Origin: JALSIF01 sp026981635 [NCBI: bacterium]
Lineage (GTDB): Bacteria; 4484-113; JALSIF01
Assembly: GCA_026981635.1 (NCBI GenBank)
Contig: JALSIF010000181.1
Span: 1 to 16,354 of the forward strand
Direction of reading: 5' to 3'
DNA: 16,354 bases
Below the pieces are notes generated by a model. It saw only the letters and a program-made list of their open reading frames with translations, was not told the origin of the DNA and made no database searches. Positions 16,201 to 16,354 of the stretch are shown here, in pieces (within the stretch, counting starts at the first letter, position 1; every line of letters begins with the position of its first letter). A program made the position numbers and the translations under genes.

Positions 16201-16354
16201 GGTCTACTACAACAACCCGCAGACGGCCGGCTTTGACGCCCGCTACTACTTCACCTTCAACGCCCTGCAAGGGGAGCTGATGCGCCAGGGACGCAACAAG
16301 GTGGGCATGATCTACAGCCCCGCCCTGGGCAGCATCCAGGGTGATCAGGTGGCG
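5492..16354 (+). CDS. Giant GspK-like pseudopilus-tip protein with multidomain insertion (partial, no stop in window)
   Basis: The frame is open from ATG 5492 to the right edge: 3,621 codons without a stop. An in-frame TGA at 5477-5479 makes ATG 5492 the first usable start; ATG 5504 is possible. The leader ends RARPG, cut after Gly16, and the mature protein begins VALIV, so position +5 is Val21, not Glu, a hallmark of GspK. DEAGRLNLN (301-309), a helix-hairpin-helix-like segment (428-460) and FSSLREILNVRGF...VTVW (546-573) match GspK. The motif that normally follows, ININTASKEVL, appears only at ~3350, followed by VVDYRN (3404). Between them are Asp-rich calcium loops (D776, D879, D2778), a Pro/Asp linker, Ig-like and TIG domains, a PD40 propeller split by a seven-repeat module, and a PKD domain. 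Usual GspK length is about 300-350. The protein probably tips the fibre built by the upstream subunits; an adhesin or substrate-binding role is inferred. I read the frame across the low-GC module and found no frameshift. Confidence 0.85.
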   Translation, partial: MRSPMRERTPKRARPGVALIVVLAVVALMLPVVVVSIALVNQESVSISNEIIESKTRAAAEKAIGNAVTQTKLSKSFPSVETSQAQPQAGIISTTSPDGSGQLRWMIVNNGAGPDGVYGTDDDFWVGPRGDRTFRPGDDPNDPKNYRLDFGFLNPHRPTYLVENWAFNNYNNPLTTPLPPGFGEQYPRPFNQFGLLAFENGFPIGFDPRDPAIISLINPGSDTDTLMARLPGYYPMSEPLVPEVVQGEEGLRLPNPNPADILDYNRNLLGARAENYKPLVEKLGGGPLGMENLFSYANVTDEAGRLNLNLFVKKLRVWIQEDIDLDYDLQGNPTPDWNDPVNRGTPGDMHWAWIDNPLFPDRDTRRLYYWDETVTDPRGYSTDPADYCGFEPGALIDIDGDPENHPWETIQKVYWQDPNNPDCNWARFAIKSKKMLVNALGITAKQAENLLLALNPSITTLPPEYWGDNAAGLTIDPNTNPRLDAPVILPNPGAVTINFSGPTPVSRQIDLTPGSYQGPDNLGPPVAPGSTPTLTDDFPLPEPHPFSSLREILNVRGFTEADYRRISDLVTVWSYDTNYIGTGIVDEPPRTEDGQITETDRLNDPRWVIDNRPIFPPTLTTYQREVDRLWEFFQQHLGFKFEKIALPPIDRLGRTPSERAQFTVNPDGTLTDPVTGDTLPYDLNPQLTKDSLLSFYIWKYGLLSSDDYTYDPAAGRPGVADFINQFPGIPAPGTKSSFLPIPLPFVGQVLQFHWLFAELAAGTPKDDPFSGLINRDLDGDGVPDNPNNDVIVPPHDVSSIADLLEVPLYKFDHLSLSAMASPPSGFVCQDIQGADQITVTYLISMSDIIFKDRGEWRPTTVAGALYPNELTAEYEIHFDVDNDGVEDADPILGGIERPDLPNTYVGVLSLNNTGGASPANAAEINDDHRLPLIQLPGSDNIALLVAGGYVDEEPDDGSVDDYNGDGLRFPIDGEQIADKAPNLKAQWTFNLADVPPPNPALAGQAVVVNGRRFYYDAHGNPFISTRIWVVKNPGTPQETRADEIVRVYLQENCDAQIPLRTNILAIRQDLNTFRIISSTAGGVNPTGSFYDPTGAIWFDWDYDASATPNDPPGIDVGVDPPAPPDLDPDGRWPPPPDRGSDNLTNRGFNDPREITLTLNNAANRFVTLRVSNFDPAGPPPPTGEQDSDTVELEILGGGAALVGEVVATRPVVTWGGSQILRIGVYGGGAPYDLVVNVVDPAGVPFPPILRNDVNSNVIDLPLPFELNRAGTYTVTVNISDSSTPVQNTVVSTTFEVAFGVGGNRRNFQDVPSVTASLDVIPLDPPLKGFRTRALLAGAVGAVQLRWEVTDLQGNTLWQGFDGTFPAPAGALPMVSTDPEPIFQFDSGSGSDGVYIVKLEVIDDASPTGRRSNSNSIIASDSAAVVLYSATTSPFADQPTAVLVADVPGSANPNNNPGATPPQSPFIAPNNVVPTTPPGPNTPQLINGAFGTDFPLSSVMLPPGADLTIYGINFDPVAENNIVTFGGNVTQPARSVGPHPDPGLAALGLQALTVTVPAAARSGFITVSNAGGNSNRVFFMTNFTVAFDLIGSMNPGVQRNLRFELDYQGDGVVDEVIETGALPGFNGQVRNGQGGFTLVHDYSRDGFGNYYATLKVTDLASGKVAYSRQLIQITDLTPVSTGSPRPEAFGLTAQIESLTNDQFLPAGGLTTAQFRALVDGVSGAALEGLEYVWTLEGRGVVGTGQNLSLALDASNRARILSLKVVADLATQQVVNTGSERVYYATNATGQNSIQAVDLSDPATVIQITDPGGSEEFTPDVTGDRSVLAYTVSGPTFNIAVANGDGSGEQILASPFNDTNPTLSSDGSRIYFASDESGIFQIHRMDADGANRQQVTGGPNPKFDPDLSPDDGRLTYVEEIAPGIHHLMVANADGTGVTDLTSLAGIPETTIRRPRFSPDGAQIVFSLGNPGDIWVVNVDGTGLLQLTSGPEDDFGADFNSTGDAVVFTRRVGLTSDLYTVPATGGAESLLPGWPKAGTELNLDVVPAPGEALTTKVVATDTFIIPATEENQTVPPSQLLNGDIYYSREVSPGVSAVFRVDPTTGGETQLTTPPPPGGGGGGGWNAPQVVDSIGNVGLHCSIEQVNGRPAMSYMAFPGELRFAINAQPDASGVWQTQVVGSTATPLIPHSTSLEVVQGRPAIAYPLTAGVGYAINTQPDGSGAWQFNTIDTVQPYNVTLKLLNAGRPAVAYGVFSGNELRFAYSATPDGLGAWSVQVVDSSGNISHLSMEVIQGRPAIAYRVNSLPEIRYAINSAADGSGAWTIVTVVSDPNLILNSGVSLSIINGLPAIVYSTTPNQVVFAINDQPDGLGTWTFYNAFSPVGGDQLSGESLAEVTALPGIAAGSAIFPLQQFFVINDQPDGSGTWFSQLVDGAPNTGWWPALDVVVGRASICYYDAGVRQLKFVNAGAGGTFPAGDFDPAVTYNATAFGFTRADGVGSAQIWIGDPADPAGAQVWVGNNGTENWLGDIADNLELVTWVSDASGAFEVWVGRLDGSTAFQISAGDVDRESAPSFSPNARRVVWASASGQIMSRAINPLTGEPQGPIETIYGGPRPAFSPVYNRSGTRIYFILDDGGTGLVYSMLPDGSDLRQEQDNAGEVADISIAVAPLEDRFAFLAQRQPTPSRFNASSALLTEQFGGNPPPPLSGGETTVISFPNDVFTRQIDWSGVLLSGGPSNPAAAQVSANLVADPPYFLTNGGGVAEMRMRAYGGAAPLSYFPDVNADGVVDGGGIFPSGGSMLLSFPNPLDQLDNGFISSDPVNAGTYSNDGFFAAIPGALDGLNQPYVARRGTYDGFLAVQELGAGNYAFEQQYFFVGGRRTGTPGARAGSLNADFFLAPLIGLTTTTYRAEAFVGGGVPPYTWQWTVSKAGFGVLATQSGSGQTVDPLEFNPSRDSGLAPGDQVGDYEVTLDLVDSTGQTPPGFPLTRTFNAQLLPLMGQIFVRPPSIAFGQTITVTAVVDGGEPPYDITIDFGDGRVETVTGVQPGSSILGIGQGAVLEFDHVYDRKGEFIVTLRVEDSAGTVKEDPNPVPLGDTNYSERVFVGDMLPLRISVMATPSSGVGQFDLYANYVVSGGVRNDLGGYSITIQLIDSNGQVVSGPFIRTAPSTFGPDGRPRTRDDLTPGEIASVFNTTADLGGAEGLPVRLRVPGPGNYILQAFVSDGGGEFSYDQTPIFSTGYLAPSDYTGLGNPRIRTGLDGRPLHAFRIWVDPIYGTDGSGFDPDNINNSVRLMESDLQVLGDLLMTDPNPLSIGYQGATDPLQQPLYHITPVSFGPFRFFTNDFYDTFTIGRININTASKEVLTGLFSMIKRRRAWKVDPVTGQLVRDPENDEYLSLSEAAALAQAVVDYRNAFYSAMKPEIPPETDFAGYKRDSLGVTSLRVDHLPVIGPYLGQAPLGLKEGGDYLDGLLVETPARDDVINAYDHVRASYYNVTHPDATENGAGVYRFYAPSDIAVVREPLPGESEEEYSRYLNSVIGNTLDPKAGSLLAATRADSVDNNANGIPDLLDFNSVYYNNPQTAGFDARYYFTFNALQGELMRQGRNKVGMIYSPALGSIQGDQVA
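8783..8926 (+). other. Protein linker: Pro/Asp-rich segment
   Basis: Residues ~1098-1145 of the giant protein are rich in Pro and Asp (DVGVDPPAPPDLDPDG, RWPPPPDRG). This looks like an extended linker between the N-terminal part and the first Ig-like beta-sandwich (about 8950-9400, with a GGGAPYDLVVNVVD strand pattern). Confidence 0.5.
9968..10219 (+). other. Protein domain: TIG/IPT (Ig-like) domain
   Basis: Residues ~1493-1576 of the giant protein read PPGADLTIYGINFDP...NIVTFGGN...LTVTVPAAARSGFITVSNAGGNSN. This is the classic TIG/IPT order: G-x-NF loop, NxVxFGG strand, LxVxVP strand, SGxIxVxNxGG. Such domains are common in bacterial cell-surface binding proteins. Confidence 0.8.
10823..11821 (+). 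other. Protein domain: PD40/TolB-like beta-propeller, first part
   Basis: Residues ~1778-2110 contain repeated blades of the type P-x-x-S-x-DG-x-x-I-x-F-x-S...I-x-x-x-x-x-DG-x-x-x-x-x-LT. Examples are LSSDGSRIYFASDESG, LSPDDGRLTYVEE, FSPDGAQIVFSLG and FNSTGDAVVFTRR, with linking DADGANRQQVT and NVDGTGLLQLT. This is the TolB/WD40-like (PD40) propeller pattern. About six blades precede the Gly tract. The last one ends GGETQLTT and is left without its partner strands. Confidence 0.8.
11831..11851 (+). repeat. Seven-glycine tract encoded by G-rich near-repeat
   Basis: Seven consecutive Gly codons (residues 2114-2120) follow four Pro codons. The + strand carries closely spaced GG runs, capable of slippage or two-tier G-quadruplex formation, preceded by a C-rich stretch (11816-11830). 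It marks the exact left boundary of the low-GC repeat module. Confidence 0.85.
11852..12898 (+). repeat. Seven-repeat module (predicted seven-bladed propeller) inside the giant protein
   Basis: Residues 2121-2469 consist of seven units of 50, 50, 49, 49, 51, 53 and 47 residues. Each starts at a Trp (W2121, W2171, W2221, W2270, W2319, W2370, W2423). The consensus is W-x-x-x-x-V-x ... x-x-x-G-R-P-A-x-x-Y ... x-R-F-A-I-N-x-x-P-D-G-S-G-x. Units 1-5 are regular; unit 6 degrades the GRPAIAY motif (LPGIAAG) and unit 7 keeps only parts (VGRASICYY). Seven units of ~50 residues strongly suggest a seven-bladed beta-propeller of a type unlike the PD40 propeller around it. Function unknown. Composition differs sharply from the flanks. 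Confidence 0.82.
12899..13522 (+). other. Protein domain: PD40/TolB-like beta-propeller, second part
   Basis: Residues ~2470-2678 resume the PD40 pattern: FDPAVTYNATAFGFTRADG then AQIWIG, LVTWVSDASGAFEVWVGRLDG, PSFSPNARRVVWASASGQI, NRSGTRIYFILDDGGTGLVY and MLPDGSDLRQ. The first strand set reads as the continuation of the blade that ends TQLTT before the seven-repeat module. A small internal near-duplication (QIWIGDPADPAG / QVWVGNNG) is present. Confidence 0.75.
14483..14794 (+). other. Protein domain: PKD-type Ig-like domain
   Basis: Residues ~2998-3080 follow the PKD pattern: GQTITVTAVVDGGEPPYDITIDFGDG (DFGDG at 3029-3033), then FDHVYDRKGEFIVTLRVEDSAG. A neighbouring Ig-like unit just upstream contains GGGVPPYTWQWTV. 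PKD domains are typical extracellular spacer or binding modules. Confidence 0.85.
15536..15724 (+). other. Protein domain: GspK C-terminal SAM-like/helix-hairpin-helix segment
   Basis: RININTASKEVLTGLF (from R3349) and AAALAQAVVDYRN (ending ~3409) match the INVNTA...aivayR signature that closes the second SAM-like domain of GspK. In ordinary GspK it follows the VTVxS strand within tens of residues; here about 2,780 residues intervene. At least 200 further residues follow it, including another Asp/Asn loop (D3556 on, VDNNANGIPD), and the end is outside the window. Confidence 0.7.

Noticed and set aside
1-16354. CRISPR arrays, tRNA, rRNA or known riboswitches
   Set aside because: There is almost no non-coding space (the largest gap is 84 bases) and no spacer-repeat pattern, cloverleaf or conserved RNA motif was seen.

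Overview
The window is GC-rich (hand-counted lines mostly 65-73% G+C), densely coded on the + strand only, with good Shine-Dalgarno sites, mixed ATG/GTG/TTG starts and prepilin-type signal sequences. This points to a bacterium with a type II secretion / type IV pilus-like assembly machine. No ribosomal RNA, tRNA or housekeeping gene is present, so I cannot name the lineage. The unusual protein lengths suggest an under-sampled phylum.

Layout: the 3' end of an unidentified CDS (to 158) is followed at once by a compact pseudopilin operon. It holds a 340-residue GspG/prepilin-like protein (161-1183), two tandemly duplicated GspG-like proteins of 398 and 392 residues (1196-2392, 2403-3581), a 609-residue GspJ-like minor pseudopilin (3578-5407) and, after an 84-base gap with a palindrome, one enormous ORF (5492 to the right edge, at least 3,621 codons, no stop). 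Gaps between the first genes are 2, 12 and 10 bases and then a 4-base overlap, so they are probably co-transcribed. The order (G-like x3, J, K) matches the gspG-H-I-J-K order of type II secretion operons, with G-like genes where H and I would be expected.

The giant ORF is the centre of interest. Its first ~600 residues look like the pseudopilus-tip protein GspK: a leader with no Glu at +5, the DEAGRLNLN motif and two SAM-like/helix-hairpin-helix segments. The GspK motif that normally follows directly (ININTAS plus a helix ending in DYRN) appears only at residue ~3350. About 2,700 residues lie between: calcium-loop motifs, Ig-like/TIG and PKD domains, and a TolB-type PD40 beta-propeller. That propeller is itself interrupted by a separate seven-repeat module (11852-12898). 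The seven-repeat module has lower GC and different codon use, begins right after a seven-glycine linker, and ignores an otherwise strong avoidance of the tetranucleotide TCGA. The picture is a nested domain insertion: propeller inside propeller inside a pseudopilus-tip protein.

Together the genes would build a pseudopilus or pilus-like fibre: GspG-like major subunits, a GspJ-like minor subunit and a giant GspK-like tip carrying a very large, probably calcium-stabilised, surface or binding module. Assembly of these families is established knowledge. The adhesin/receptor role of the giant tip is inference.
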